A DNA stretch of 64,000 nucleotides from Bacteroidales bacterium UBA4116 (GTDB lineage: Bacteria > Bacteroidota > Bacteroidia > Bacteroidales > Tannerellaceae), in assembly GCA_002381645.1 (NCBI GenBank), contig DFXE01000015.1:105003-169002 (forward strand), written 5' to 3'. The notes beneath the pieces were generated by a model. It was not told the origin of the DNA. It did not search any database and was given only the letters and a program-made list of their open reading frames with translations. The translations under genes were made by a program, and so were the position numbers. This document shows, one piece after another, positions 42,902-52,567 of the stretch (positions within the stretch are counted from its first letter, which is position 1; every line of letters begins with the position of its first letter).

Positions 42902-43877
42902 AAAATACATCGCAATCGCATTCATAGCCGTATTAATCCTAGTCATCATTATAACTACTATCGGCATCCTCACCCTCGACAACCAACTTGAACCCATCCA
43001 AGGACAAGTAGAAGCAACTGAAATACGCATATCCGGGAAAATACTCGGACGCATCGACCACTATTATGTCAAAGAAGGACAAAACGTACAAAAAGGCGAT
43101 ACACTCGTATTGATCAACAGCCCGGAAGCACAAGCCAAATATAACCAGGTAAACGCTCTCGGCGAGGTAGCCATATATGAAAACCAAAAGGTAAAAGAAG
43201 GTACACGCAGCGAAATAACTGAAACAGCACGCCAACTATGGATTAAAACAAAATCCGACCTTGATCTTGCACAAGTCACATATTACCGGATCGAAAATCT
43301 CTACCGCGATAGTGTAGTCACCGAACAGCACCGCGACGAAACTTATGCCCTTTATCGGGCTGCACAAGCAGCCGAACGTGCTGCCTTCCAGCAATATCAG
43401 ATGGCCATTGAAGGCCCACGGGTAGAAGACCGGCGTAGCTCGCAATCTATGGTCAACGCAGCCAAAAGCACCGTCGAAGAAATCGGTTACCTTCTCGACG
43501 ATACCCGACTCATCGCACCTGAAAACGGACAAATAGCAGTCATATATCCCAAACGCGGAGAACTAGTTGCCCCCGGAACACCCATCATGACACTAATAGT
43601 AATAGAGGACACATACGTAACACTAAATATCCGCGAAGACCTCATGCCGCACTTCAGAATAGGAAGTCTGTTTAAAGGAAACATACCCGCCCTCAATCAA
43701 CAAGAAATACAATTTGAAATCTACTACATAAGCCCTCTAGGAAGCTACGCCACTTGGAAATCCACCAAAGAAAGCGACTCCTACGACATGCGCACATTCG
43801 AAATAAAAGCACGTCCCGCCAAGCCTGTTGAGGGTATGCGCCCCGGAATGACAGTATTAGTAAACCCTGAAATATAG
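42888..43877 (+). CDS. HlyD/membrane-fusion periplasmic adaptor
   Basis: A 329-residue adaptor with one N-terminal membrane anchor (IAIAFIAVLILVIIITTIG), a biotinyl-lipoyl-like half (ISGKILGRIDHYYVKEGQNV, KGDTLVLI), a helical hairpin, then the second lipoyl half (LIAPENGQIAVIYPKRGELVAPGTP) and a beta-barrel. It links the inner-membrane permeases to the TolC channel. Four bp before the first permease gene. Confidence 0.88.
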   Translation: MDKSKKYIAIAFIAVLILVIIITTIGILTLDNQLEPIQGQVEATEIRISGKILGRIDHYYVKEGQNVQKGDTLVLINSPEAQAKYNQVNALGEVAIYENQKVKEGTRSEITETARQLWIKTKSDLDLAQVTYYRIENLYRDSVVTEQHRDETYALYRAAQAAERAAFQQYQMAIEGPRVEDRRSSQSMVNAAKSTVEEIGYLLDDTRLIAPENGQIAVIYPKRGELVAPGTPIMTLIVIEDTYVTLNIREDLMPHFRIGSLFKGNIPALNQQEIQFEIYYISPLGSYATWKSTKESDSYDMRTFEIKARPAKPVEGMRPGMTVLVNPEI

Positions 43878-43881
43878 CAAC

Positions 43882-45069
43882 ATGTCTTTCATAACAAACC
43901 CCAAAAACCCCTTCCGTCGGGTATTCGAACGTGAAGTCAATCGAATGATATCGCGCCGGCTCTATTTCGGAGTATGTATCATACTTCCATTATTTACTAT
44001 TTTCTTCATGAACACCATCTTCGGCAAAGGGAGTATGGAAAACATTCCTGTGGGCATAGTCGACCTCGACCAGACGTCCACCTCACGGCAAATCACCCGC
44101 ACACTCGCCGCAGTACCTACAATTCAAATCACCAAAAACTATGCCGATCCAAAAGAATCACGCAAAGCCACACTCCGAAAAGATATCTATGCCTACGTCC
44201 TCATCCCCAAAAACTTTGAATCCGACCTTTTAGGGGGACGTGAAGCTACCATACCCTACTACATCCACTACGCTCTACTAAGCGTAGGAGTAGAATTACA
44301 AGGTGCTCTCGAAACAACCTTTGCCCAAATAGCCCTTACACCATTAGTCACCGCAGGTGCAAGCTTGGGAACAACACCGAAAGACATAGAAAGCTTCCTG
44401 CTTCCCGTCAACTTCGAGGCACACCCCCTCTACAACCCCTCTCTAGACTATACCATATACCTGATCAGTCCTTTCTTCTACGTACTCTACCAAATAATCA
44501 TTCTTTTGGTAACCATGTACACCCTCGGTAGCGAAATAAAATTTAAAACTGCTGCAGAATGGCTCCACACAGCCGATATGAATATTTTCACCGCCGTTAC
44601 AGCCAAATTATTACCCTACACCTTAATATACATTATCATGGGAATATTTGCCAACTACATCATGTTCGGCATTCAACAAATCCCTCTTCAGGCCGGATAT
44701 CTTCCTGTTAACCTGTCAACCGCCCTTTTTATAATCGCAACTCAAGCATTCGGTGTGCTAATCTTCTCCATCTTCCCCGCGATCAGTATTATCATGAGCA
44801 TCGGTTCCATGATTGGTTCACTAGGTGCCACACTTTCAGGTGTAACTTTCCCCCTCTTTGCCATGCACCCTGTGATACATTACGTCTCCTACCTCTTCCC
44901 CATAAAACACTTTGTACAAATTAACCAAAATATACTATACGGCAACTTTGGTTTTTCGTACGCATGGCAAAATGTAAACATACTCCTGCTATTCTTGCTG
45001 CCTGCACTACTTATACTACCACACCTTAAAAACTCAACACTCAGCGGGAAATATGAAAACATCGAATAA
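43882..45069 (+). CDS. ABC-2 type permease, first of pair
   Basis: A 395-residue ABC-2 permease: an N-terminal helix (ISRRLYFGVCIILPLFTIFFM), a large periplasmic loop (NIPVGIVDLDQTSTSRQI), then five helices with the typical QAFGVLIFSIFPAISIIMSIGS. The stop overlaps the next permease start by 17 bp. It pairs with the following gene, as in YbhS/YbhR-type exporters. Substrate unknown. Confidence 0.86.
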   Translation: MSFITNPKNPFRRVFEREVNRMISRRLYFGVCIILPLFTIFFMNTIFGKGSMENIPVGIVDLDQTSTSRQITRTLAAVPTIQITKNYADPKESRKATLRKDIYAYVLIPKNFESDLLGGREATIPYYIHYALLSVGVELQGALETTFAQIALTPLVTAGASLGTTPKDIESFLLPVNFEAHPLYNPSLDYTIYLISPFFYVLYQIIILLVTMYTLGSEIKFKTAAEWLHTADMNIFTAVTAKLLPYTLIYIIMGIFANYIMFGIQQIPLQAGYLPVNLSTALFIIATQAFGVLIFSIFPAISIIMSIGSMIGSLGATLSGVTFPLFAMHPVIHYVSYLFPIKHFVQINQNILYGNFGFSYAWQNVNILLLFLLPALLILPHLKNSTLSGKYENIE

Positions 45070-46288
45070 TAAAATGAAATATGCCAGGTTGATAGCCGGA
45101 TATATCATCCGTGAATTCAGGACGATAACAACTAGCTATTCAATTCTTTTGGTGCTCGTCGGAGGTGTATTTATCTATGGTCTCCTCTACAACTACATGT
45201 ACCAACCCAACCTTATCCGTCATGTACCCATAGTCATAGTGGACCAATCAAACACAATACTCAGTCGCGAATATCTCCGACTGCTCGAAGCTTCGCCGCA
45301 AATAAAAATATACGCATATGCATCCGACCTGACCGCCGCGAAAAAACTGATGAAAACACAAAAAACCGTTGGAATCGTATATATTCCGCACGACTTCGAA
45401 ACACGTACCGGACGAGGGGAGCAAGCTATATTCATGGCAATGGGGAACACCAGTGCCTTCCTCAATTTTGCAGCCATACAAGAAGCAACCGCCGGAGCTA
45501 TGATAGAACTCGACGGGCGGCACCGCGCCGAAAGAGCCGTTTATCTCTCACTGCCCACACTATATGCCATCTCCCAAACTCAACCCATAAACATAGTCGG
45601 CACACCCCTCTACAACTATATAGCAGGTTATGGTAGTTACCTTATACCTGCTGTTTTCATTCTCATACTCTTCCAGACATTGATGATGATAATTGGCATG
45701 ATAACAGGCAATGAACGTCACACCCTTTTAATCCTCGACTATGCAGACAACGGAATCGGCCCACGTAATATTATCGCCATCGTACTAAGCAAAACATTCA
45801 CTTACTGTATCTTGTATGCTATTTTCGCTTACTTCCTCATCGGCCTCCTACCCAAATTATTCAGCATCCCCGACATAGGAAATACCTTCGACATTATCGC
45901 TCTGCTCATACTCTTCCTCTTGTCAAGCAGCTTTTTCGGCCTTACCTGCTCCATTATGTATACTGACTCCGAAAGCCCAATACTTATGATAGCCTTCTTC
46001 TCCGTCGGCCTCGTCTTTCTTTCCGGCATGTCCTACCCCTTAGAACTCATGCCCTGGTACTGGCAAGCCATCCACTACATCATTCCCGCACCTCCAGCAG
46101 TTCTCGCCTACATCCAAGTTAACTCCATGGGAGCCACCCTTGCCGACATTCGCACCGAATACCTAACACTCACTCTACAAACCATATCCTATTTCTTCAC
46201 CGCTTGCCTGGCGATAAGACATAATATAACCCGCTCCCTTAAAGATAAAATCAACAAACAAATCGAAATTGATAAAGACAGAGGATAG
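45053..46288 (+). CDS. ABC-2 type permease, second of pair
   Basis: A 411-residue ABC-2 permease of the same architecture as its partner (NLIRHVPIVIVDQSNTILSR in the loop, FLLSSSFFGLTCSIMYTDSES and MSYPLELMPWYWQAIHYIIPAPP near the C terminus). Last gene of the operon. No ATP-binding subunit is encoded in the operon or elsewhere in this window, so the ATPase must come from another locus or the pair works without one. Confidence 0.86.
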   Translation: MKTSNNKMKYARLIAGYIIREFRTITTSYSILLVLVGGVFIYGLLYNYMYQPNLIRHVPIVIVDQSNTILSREYLRLLEASPQIKIYAYASDLTAAKKLMKTQKTVGIVYIPHDFETRTGRGEQAIFMAMGNTSAFLNFAAIQEATAGAMIELDGRHRAERAVYLSLPTLYAISQTQPINIVGTPLYNYIAGYGSYLIPAVFILILFQTLMMIIGMITGNERHTLLILDYADNGIGPRNIIAIVLSKTFTYCILYAIFAYFLIGLLPKLFSIPDIGNTFDIIALLILFLLSSSFFGLTCSIMYTDSESPILMIAFFSVGLVFLSGMSYPLELMPWYWQAIHYIIPAPPAVLAYIQVNSMGATLADIRTEYLTLTLQTISYFFTACLAIRHNITRSLKDKINKQIEIDKDRG

Positions 46289-46311
46289 CTTACTAAGGTA
46301 ACATGACAACT

Positions 46312-46600
46312 CAAAAACCGAAGAGTTCGAGAACAGGGCTGCTGATGGAGCTCCAAAGATCATTGATGGCATCGGTTCAATTACCCGCATTCTTAAAAGA
46401 CAACAACATCAGGAGATTCAAAACAAAAAAATGATAAGTAGGAATTACAGAATGAAATAACTAAACTGAACAAGACTATAAATAGCGAACTGAGAGAAAA
46501 AGAGAAACTTGCCGGAAAAGTAAATAAGATTCATTATTTGTTACCAGATCGCCGACTTTTATTGAAAGGGGAGAATCTCGTCAAAAGATAGGTTTTACAA
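46312..46600 (+). pseudogene. Decayed coding remnant, perhaps mobilization-like
   Basis: Two adjacent frames read like protein across a frameshift: EFENRAADGAPKIIDGIGSI, then ITKLNKTINSELREKEKLAG followed by KVNKIHYLLPDR. The coiled-coil tone and the ending recall C-terminal parts of Bacteroidales mobilization proteins. No start is visible. Low certainty on identity. Confidence 0.3.
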
Positions 46601-47050
46601 GCAATCCAACAAAAAAATCGAATGAATATGAAAGCTATCCGGTTCACAAGATAACTGCATTACAATAAATAAAGTTAACGGTTCAAAACAGATAATATGA
46701 AAATATTATTTGATAGAGGAATATAAAAATCCAATGGCTTTCGGCTTCTCATTAATGGAATTAATATTTTAAAACAGTTCATACAAAAATATAATGAATT
46801 TCTGGAAGCTTTAGGCATCAAGTTAAACAGAAGCTGGAGATTAGTAAAAACATAGGTTTTAAGATATAGTTTGTATTAATAATCAAATATTTCATATTCT
46901 CCGAAAAACGGTTTATTGTCAAATAAATGGACAAGTATGTCTATTAATTAGACAACAGACAAAAGGCATACATTCTCAATATGATCATTATTAACAACTT
47001 GCATAAGGCGGTATAATTTTTGTTTATTTTATAGAAATGAAAAAACATAT
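46601..47050. other. Intergenic region upstream of FtsX-type permease
   Basis: No intact gene. A frame near 46774-46854 (QKYNEFLEALGIKLNRSW) looks like another coding scrap. The region also holds the operator-like pair at 46918-46953 and a T-rich promoter-like element ending near 47022. Confidence 0.4.
46913..46958. promoter_or_regulatory. Paired GTC-N9-GAC operator-like module, copy 1
   Basis: GTC-N9-GAC at 46918-46932 and again at 46939-46953 (GTCTATTAATTAGAC, a perfect palindrome), 21 bp apart. A TTTTTG element ends 69 bp downstream and the permease ATG is at 47051. The same arrangement occurs at 50576-50621. Confidence 0.6.
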
Positions 47051-49381
47051 ATGAAAACAATCCTCCGAAATTTCTTTAGTACGCTTCGCCGTTTTAAAAT
47101 GGCTACTTTGTTAAATCTATTTGGATTATCTGTTGCTTTCTCTACTTTTATCATTATAATGATTCAAATAAATTATCACCTTGAGTTCAACTCTTGTATA
47201 CCTGATGCGGATCATGTCTATAGAATAAATTTAATCTATGAAGGTTCGCCGATTGCAGCAACGCCTCGTCCCATAGGAGATGGTTTCGCCGCCTATTCTC
47301 CTCACGTGAAAGCGGTTGCGATAAACAATGCGATGTATGCAACGGTATTCGATAGGTATTTTATGATAGATTCTGATGATTCTTCTGTCCAACAACAGAC
47401 CTATGCAGAGAAGATGATGGAAACGACTTCAGGTTATATTAATATTTTTCAGCCTGAAATGCTGGAAGGGAATGCACAAGCTTTTCTGGAACCCGATAAA
47501 GTATTGATCCCAAAAAGTATGTCTGAACGTCTCTTCAAAGAGGAGTCCCCGATTGGAAAGCGACTTCGCGGTGAAGACTTTCTTTGGACTGTGGGTGGAG
47601 TATATAAAGACTTTCCCCAAAATAGTTCCACTCATAATTTTATACTTTTGCAGATGGCCCCACACGAACACTGGGCACTTAATTATGAAACATACATTTC
47701 TATTGATTCTTCACAAGATGCATACATTCTCTTTAGTGAATATATATCAACGATTGAGCCAATACTTAAAAGCGCTGGTTTTAACAATGTGGAATTTTTT
47801 CTTTCTCCGGTTAAAGCATTACATTTTGAAACAACTATAGGATTTGATACCGTTGCGAAAATGTCTAAGACACAGCTTTGGATACTGATAAGTATCGCCT
47901 TGATCATTTTGTTGATTGCTGCGATTAATTTTACAAATTATAGTATTGCCTTGTCTCCTTTGCGTGTAAGAAGCCTTAACACACAAAAGGTTTTAGGAGC
48001 TGACGTACTAAAACTCCGCATATCACTAACCATAGAAGCCATATTAGTTTGTCTTACTTCTTTTGGACTTGCTTTGTTCTTAGTGCACTTATCGTCTTTA
48101 ACTTCGATAACTAACTTATTGCCGAGTAACCTGACTTTGCAAAAAAACGTTGCTTTATTATTTATTGTAGGGGGAATAGCTTTACTAACAGGTTTCTTCA
48201 GTGGTATATATCCGGCTCTGTATACCTCCTCATTTACACCTACTGTGGTATTGAAAGGTAATTTCGGTTTATCACTTCGTGGACGTAGGTTGCGTAGTAC
48301 GCTCGTAGGACTTCAATACGTTGTCTCATTTGTATTGATCGTTGCTTCATTGTTTATGTTTATACAAACAAAGTATATGCAACACAAAAATCCCGGATAC
48401 AACAGAGGTAATATGATCGTTATTACAACAAATAAGCAATTTGCAAATCAACATGAACTGTTTGCAGAAAAACTCAATTCTTTACCTTCTATTGAAGCCG
48501 TTGGTTATTCAGAAGCTTTATTAGCCGGCAGAGACCATTTTGATATCCACCGGGGGAACGTAAAAGAATCACCTGTTATACTTAACGTCGTACGTGCTGA
48601 TGCAAACTTCTTGCAAGCTATGAATATCCCTATTCTTGAAGGGCGATACTTTACCCAATCGGACGCACAGGCGGAAGAGGGATATTTTGCCATCCTCAAT
48701 AAGCGCGCCCGTAAAGAATATAATTTGCAAGTGGGAGATAAGATCGATGGAATAATAACTATCGTCGGCTTTATTCACGATATCAACTATACTTCGTTTC
48801 GAAAAGAAATTGAGCCGATGGGATTTATTCTTGATCCCACCCGACGTTTTGCGTATGTTAGAACCAAAGAAGGTTCAGATATATACTCCGCCATGCAGGA
48901 GATAGAGAAGGAATTACAAGCATTATCACCAGGTTTCCCCTTTGAGATCCATTCATTAGATGATTTGTCCAACAATTCCTATGACTATGAAAAGAATATT
49001 ATGATACTTATCACTCTATTCAGCTTTTTGGCCATTCTGCTTTCTCTGATTGGAGTATTCGGATTGGTTATTTTCGAGGGCGAGTACAAGCGGAAAGAGA
49101 TAGGAATACGCAAAGTTTTCGGTTCTACCACTAAAGAGATTCTTAAAATGCTGAATAAAAAATACGTCTATTTATTAATTATTTGCTTCATCGTAGCCAC
49201 TCCTTTGGCTTATTATGGTGTAAATCAGTGGTTGCATAATTTTGCTTATAAAACCCCCATGTACTGTTGGGTTTTTGCGGTCACTTTTTTATTGGTTGCA
49301 GCATTAACTTCTATAACTGTAACCTTCCAAAGCTGGCGTATAGCAAATAGCAATCCTGTGGATAGTATAAAAACAGAATAA
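47051..49381 (+). CDS. FtsX/MacB-type ABC transporter permease
   Basis: A 776-residue inner-membrane permease with two MacB_PCD plus FtsX units. N-terminal helix NLFGLSVAFSTFIIIMIQI, periplasmic domain, then helices near residues 280-300, 330-350 and 375-395; the second half repeats this (RSTLVGLQYVVSFVLIVASL) and ends with IGVFGLVIFEGEYKRKEIGIRKVFG, the typical FtsX motif. No ATPase or lipoprotein partner is adjacent. Such genes occur in regulated clusters in Bacteroidetes; here it stands alone behind an operator-like module. Confidence 0.87.
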   Translation: MKTILRNFFSTLRRFKMATLLNLFGLSVAFSTFIIIMIQINYHLEFNSCIPDADHVYRINLIYEGSPIAATPRPIGDGFAAYSPHVKAVAINNAMYATVFDRYFMIDSDDSSVQQQTYAEKMMETTSGYINIFQPEMLEGNAQAFLEPDKVLIPKSMSERLFKEESPIGKRLRGEDFLWTVGGVYKDFPQNSSTHNFILLQMAPHEHWALNYETYISIDSSQDAYILFSEYISTIEPILKSAGFNNVEFFLSPVKALHFETTIGFDTVAKMSKTQLWILISIALIILLIAAINFTNYSIALSPLRVRSLNTQKVLGADVLKLRISLTIEAILVCLTSFGLALFLVHLSSLTSITNLLPSNLTLQKNVALLFIVGGIALLTGFFSGIYPALYTSSFTPTVVLKGNFGLSLRGRRLRSTLVGLQYVVSFVLIVASLFMFIQTKYMQHKNPGYNRGNMIVITTNKQFANQHELFAEKLNSLPSIEAVGYSEALLAGRDHFDIHRGNVKESPVILNVVRADANFLQAMNIPILEGRYFTQSDAQAEEGYFAILNKRARKEYNLQVGDKIDGIITIVGFIHDINYTSFRKEIEPMGFILDPTRRFAYVRTKEGSDIYSAMQEIEKELQALSPGFPFEIHSLDDLSNNSYDYEKNIMILITLFSFLAILLSLIGVFGLVIFEGEYKRKEIGIRKVFGSTTKEILKMLNKKYVYLLIICFIVATPLAYYGVNQWLHNFAYKTPMYCWVFAVTFLLVAALTSITVTFQSWRIANSNPVDSIKTE

Positions 49382-49621
49382 TGTTATAATAAAAAATTAT
49401 AAGTACATTATTACTTATTGCATCATCTCTAACAATTAAAGGTACCTCTATGTATAGGTATAATGAAATAGATATTTACATTTCGTAATGCTCTTTATTA
49501 AAAACAATCTTCCAGGTTTACCTGTCGCTGTAATAAACAGCAATAATAATATATAAATTACCTATGTTACATTGACAAAAACAGCAATCTTTAAACTAAT
49601 TAGACATTGTTATTTAAATGA

Positions 49622-49815
49622 TTAACAAATAGAAAAGCGTTTAAAGAATTATGCATTCTATTATTAGAACAAAAAACATTAGACTTAGATGGTCCTGTAA
49701 CGAAATATTTATAAGACATTAAGCCTAAGTAGAGGGGGGGAGTGGATAATGTAACAATCAGAATAAAGGATTTACTTTATCAGACAATAGCAATTTCATC
49801 TAAAACAGTTCATAT
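49622..49815 (+). pseudogene. Beta-lactamase-family (class C/PBP-like) remnant
   Basis: One frame reads KAFKELCILLLEQKTLDLD then GPVTKYL, a stop, DIKPK, a stop, then DNVTIRIKDLLYQT. This matches the class C beta-lactamase/esterase block after the active-site SxxK (LVEEGKLDLDDPVTKYLP...ITIRHLLTH). Two in-frame stops, and no start or active-site serine is left, so it is a dead fragment. Confidence 0.6.
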
Positions 49816-50575
49816 AATAAAACTAACCAATGATATGAGATTAAAAAAAATAATAGATAATATTTCGAACACAAAATTAGCTTTAAATCTTATAATTCAT
49901 ATTATACACTAGTGTATAATATGTTATCCTTGACGAATTATTAAAATATTAAATGTATCATTATTTGAAAGTTATATCAAATAATAAATATAATAAATAT
50001 TTCCCTTTAATAACATATATTTGACAACATATTTTATAAAAAAAATATACAGACAAGGGTTATAAATTATATATATTATACAATATAAACAATAATGATT
50101 CATTATAAAAATGAAATATTCTAACCGGATATTATATTTAATAATAATTAGATTTTTAATTAATATGATATTAAATATATTATATTCAAAAAATACAGTA
50201 AATAATTTGATAGAATAATAGATTAAAATTGTTTTTTTGCATATACAGGAGGGTCTTCTAAAATAGATAAGAAGTATTAGGTAAGTATAACTGGATGTTT
50301 AACATTTGTCAATATTTTTGACTTTTATCATAATAGTTAAGAATTGTTTTCTAGTTAAACTCCTTATCTGATCCATTCCACAAAAACCATATACAATTTT
50401 ATAAAAAATAAACTGAAAATAAGCGTTCTACTTTTCAGTTTATACCGTTGAAAAAACAGTACACATTAAGTACACCTTTATTATAAGATGATTTTTAGGC
50501 TTTACTATGCAAATGATAAAATCTGAAAAACGGAATGGCAAACCCTATTAAATAAGAATATGGTGTCGTTTATTT

Positions 50576-50621
50576 TTATTGTCAAATAATTAGACGGTCT
50601 AGTCTAATTATTTGACAATAA
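50576..50621. promoter_or_regulatory. Paired GTC-N9-GAC operator-like module, copy 2
   Basis: GTCAAATAATTAGAC (50581-50595) and GTCTAATTATTTGAC (50602-50616), 21 bp apart, together form a perfect 20-bp inverted repeat around GGTCTA. A TTTTTTG element ends 70 bp downstream (50686), then an ATG at 50721 opens only a 5-codon frame. The next real gene starts at 50872. Confidence 0.65.
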
Positions 50622-50871
50622 ACAAGCCCACTCAGGTCATTAACTTACACGTTGTTAGAACATTAAACAGAATGGCATATTTTTTGTTAAATAATAATTA
50701 AATTTACTGTAAAATAAAAATGAGAATCTATCTGTGATAACAGTTATACATAAGTGTAGCAGTTAGTGATAAGGCGCAGAGTCCTGAAATGGATAAAAAT
50801 TGCAATTATTCGTCTTTCAACAATTTTATAATGACAAAAAACTATCACACAAACTTAAAAAAGTTATCCTT

Positions 50872-51774
50872 ATGAAAACAAAGAATTTATTTGAAATGGT
50901 TTTAATCCTGGTGGCTATCTGCTTTTTTTGTTGTAACAATACGTTCGCAAAGTCTACACCAGTTGATGAAAATCCCACCTTACTATTTAACAGAATGTTC
51001 TCTGAATCAGTCAATGACACTTTGTCGATTACAGTTTCTCTTCCGGCAAATTACTTTAAAAGTGATACAAAAACTTACCCTGTTATATACATTCTCGACG
51101 GGAATGTATATTTTGATATTTTCAGGAGTATGGTAAATATATACAGTCAAACAGGATGGCCATACGAAGTAATATTGGTAGGGGTTGGCTACAAGGATAT
51201 ATCTGAATTGGCTATGTTTCGTAGTAGAGATTATACATATCCTATTGCCGATGAAAAATACGGAATGAGTTTGAGTGGTGGGGGAGATAAATTTCTGACT
51301 TTCATAACCAAAGAACTCTTGCCTGTTATAGATGAAAAATACCATACCGACAAATCTAATAGGGTTCTATTTGGACATTCACTAAGTGCTTATTTTGTTG
51401 AATATGCATTTACTGAAAATTTAAAAAACGATAATGGGGTATTTCAAAATTATATTGCTGCCAGTCCAACACTTAACTATAACAATTATTTCCTTCTACA
51501 AACAATGGAGAATTTAGAGAAAATAAACCCTAGTCTTCTTTCAAAAATTAGTATTTTTACCACTTTTGGGCAACTTGAAAATGAAAATCCCGACCCAGCA
51601 ATGGAAAATGTGGAATTGACCATAGCTAAACTTGAAAAACTATTTGCTCAGAACAAGTTTCATGGCTTAAGGCATAAATCAATAGTATATTCAAACTTAG
51701 GACACATGGAAACAGCCATACCGACTTTAATGCAAGGGGTGAATTGGGTTTTAACCAACCAATTGGAAAACTAA
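50872..51774 (+). CDS. Alpha/beta hydrolase, esterase D/IroE-like, exported
   Basis: A 300-residue serine hydrolase of the putative-esterase (PF00756) type. The nucleophile elbow GHSLSAYF is near residue 186; earlier blocks are YPVIYILDGNVYFD and EVILVGVGYKD. The catalytic histidine is probably in SNLGHMETAI. The ATG at 50872 gives a signal peptide (MVLILVAICFFCCNN); the pair of cysteines may make it a lipoprotein. Upstream in-frame sequence (to 50800) would bury this signal. Substrate unknown: siderophore esters and carbohydrate esters are both possible. Confidence 0.78.
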   Translation: MKTKNLFEMVLILVAICFFCCNNTFAKSTPVDENPTLLFNRMFSESVNDTLSITVSLPANYFKSDTKTYPVIYILDGNVYFDIFRSMVNIYSQTGWPYEVILVGVGYKDISELAMFRSRDYTYPIADEKYGMSLSGGGDKFLTFITKELLPVIDEKYHTDKSNRVLFGHSLSAYFVEYAFTENLKNDNGVFQNYIAASPTLNYNNYFLLQTMENLEKINPSLLSKISIFTTFGQLENENPDPAMENVELTIAKLEKLFAQNKFHGLRHKSIVYSNLGHMETAIPTLMQGVNWVLTNQLEN

Positions 51775-52397
51775 TATCACAAAGATGCCTTGTATTTAGA
51801 ATAAATATTCTCTTGTGAATGTCCCTGTTTTCACCTTATATAAACTTAAAACCTGTTAGTCAATGAACTAACAGGTTTTTTCGAGTCCAAAACGGCTGTA
51901 TGGAATCTATATTAAACAAATCTTCTCCCTATCCTATTACAGAAGATCCCCTTCTTTATTTTCAACCATGATTCATATTGTTTAATAGATCGATTGTGTC
52001 GCTAATATTCACAAGTCCATCTATAACAAACAAATTATCCATGCTTCCAATTACAAATATTTGATAGAATTGAAAAGTTCGCTCCGTTATTAATTTTCTG
52101 CAAAAACAAAATCTCAAATTCTTTTTTTCCGTAGTAAAAAAACATGAACAACAATCACCAGACTATTTCTAACCACTTCCTAACCGTTCAATCGTTGCTT
52201 CGTCGAATTGTTCAATGCTAAAGTTAAACCCTTTAGAAATCATAGATTAGTTAAAGATATTCAGTTCTTTATCTTTAGACTCTTTTTACATAAGAAAAGA
52301 ATACTCCACTGGCTTTTTTTGTTGTTGAACCAAAACTAATTCTATGTAAACAAAAAACACGTGCAGGTTCTACTACACGTGCTTTATCTTTAAGTAG
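51775..52397. other. Intergenic region after the hydrolase
   Basis: Apart from the terminator at 51850-51882 no gene is seen. A 24-codon reverse frame at 52169-52243 (GFNFSIEQFDEATIERL) looks like a gene scrap. Confidence 0.45.
51850..51882 (+). terminator. Terminator after the hydrolase gene
   Basis: An 11-bp perfect stem AACCTGTTAGT/ACTAACAGGTT with a 6-nt loop, followed by a T-run (51876-51881). Confidence 0.85.
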
Positions 52398-52471
52398 TGG
52401 TCCCACTTGGGCTTGAACCAAGGACTCCCTGATTATGAGTCAGGTGCTCTAACCAACTGAGCTATGGGACC
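52398..52471 (-). tRNA. tRNA with CAT anticodon (Met or lysidine Ile2)
   Basis: A 74-nt cloverleaf without encoded CCA. Acceptor GGTCCCA pairs with TGGGACC; D arm GCTC/GAGC; anticodon stem CCTGA/TCAGG around CTCATAA (anticodon CAT); T arm CTTGG-TTCAAGC-CCAAG; discriminator A. Not an initiator, which needs a C1-A72 mismatch. Sequence alone does not separate elongator Met from Ile2, whose C34 is changed to lysidine. Confidence 0.9.
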
Positions 52472-52567
52472 TATTCAGCATTTACCCTGAAATCGGGTGC
52501 AATATTACGACTTATTCTTGATTCATGCAAGAATTCATAAAAAAACTTCTACTAAGAAGAGCTATTT

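Larger units (their letters stand above)
49382..50871. other. AT-rich intergenic region with decayed gene and hairpins
   Basis: About 1.5 kb with no intact gene. It holds a beta-lactamase-family remnant (49622-49815), a 12-bp hairpin ATAAACTGAAAA/TTTTCAGTTTAT (50408-50443) and the second operator-like module (50576-50621). The stretch 49820-50300 is very AT-rich and shows nothing recognisable. Confidence 0.5.

Noticed and set aside
52169..52243. 24-codon reverse frame (GFNFSIEQFDEATIERL)
   Set aside because: Reads like protein but is very short, with no ribosome site or promoter; probably a scrap.
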